Part shown: positions 63,882 to 64,000 of the stretch, piece by piece
Layout of the letters: the number at the start of each line of letters is the position of its first letter
Position numbering within the stretch: the first letter of the stretch is position 1
NCBI GenBank assembly: GCA_031841125.1
Contig: CM063107.1
Coordinates: forward strand, 11,332,467 to 11,396,466
Direction of reading: 5' to 3'
Origin: Acanthococcus lagerstroemiae
Lineage: Eukaryota; Arthropoda; Insecta; Hemiptera; Eriococcidae
Length of the DNA stretch: 64,000 bases
Made by a program: the position numbers and the translations under genes
Notes under the pieces: model-generated
What the model was told of the DNA's origin: nothing
The model's input: only the letters and a program-made list of their open reading frames with translations
The model's database searches: none

Positions 63882-64000
63882 AAATCAAATATCTTATTGA
63901 GCAATAATAGTTATTACAAATTTTCTATCTTCAATTCCTCTATGTTAGGAAAATTAATAATATTAAATGAATTTGAGGAAATTTTAATATTAATATTAAT

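Noticed and set aside
1..64000. Bacterial or viral origin of the window
   Set aside because: No compact operons or ribosome-binding sites. Spliced exons, tRNA-SINEs, LINEs with poly(A) or ATT tails, and intron-sized gaps all indicate a nuclear animal genome.

Overview
This window is nuclear DNA from an animal, almost certainly an insect. It is AT-rich, has no compact operons, and its coding blocks are short and bounded by GT/AG splice sites. It is packed with arthropod-type transposable elements: RTE-like and Jockey-like LINEs, a Ty3/Gypsy remnant, mariner foldbacks, hAT and MULE-like pieces, a KRBA2-like integrase-derived element, MITEs and tRNA-derived SINEs. The TE mix and frequent words such as TACCTA and ACTCGTA would fit a sap-sucking hemipteran (scale insect, mealybug or aphid). 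That placement is an impression, not a result.

The host signal is one gene family on the minus strand. Gene A occupies the left end: exons by eye at 208-390, 2284-2391, 3811-3942 and 5313-5450, with probable further 5' exons up to 14710. It runs off the left edge. Gene B is its paralog at the right end: exons 58713-58820, 52863-53039 and 51384-51470, plus two possible terminal exons at 51025-51095 and 50804-51018. Its 5' exons lie beyond the right edge. Every internal exon called begins and ends in phase 1 and has a length divisible by three (42-183 nt). The 108-nt exon and the following exon align between A and B in sequence, phase and order. A third copy of the terminal coding segment and its 3' flank lies at 46944-47012, and a phase-1 exon with a signal-peptide-like N-terminus lies at 25131-25247. 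I do not recognise the protein. Phase-1-only small exons with a hydrophobic leader recall rapidly evolving secreted effector families of sap-feeding insects such as aphid bicycle genes, but that is an architectural analogy only.

Layout. 0-15 kb: gene A, with a solo LTR (9632-10251), tandem repeats, MITEs and a hAT remnant in its introns. 17-23 kb: an 883-bp tandem duplication, then a LINE with a second LINE fragment nested inside. 23-28 kb: hAT MITEs, two tRNA-SINEs, a PHD-finger remnant and homopolymer tracts. 29-37 kb: an antisense Gypsy remnant split by a 1.9-kb foldback. 37-47 kb: LINE pieces, hairpin-rich repeats, a 668-bp mariner foldback inside a LINE, and a MITE split by a MULE-like insertion. 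47-51 kb: a 3.6-kb inverted-repeat unit holding a KRBA2-like element deleted for its integrase core. 51-59 kb: gene B, with a 3-kb mariner-like element with about 870-bp inverted repeats in one intron. 59-64 kb: an open RTE-like reverse transcriptase inserted just upstream of a gene B exon, a Jockey-like pseudogene and a perfect 48-bp palindrome.

All splice sites and repeat boundaries were read by eye, with no transcript or database support.
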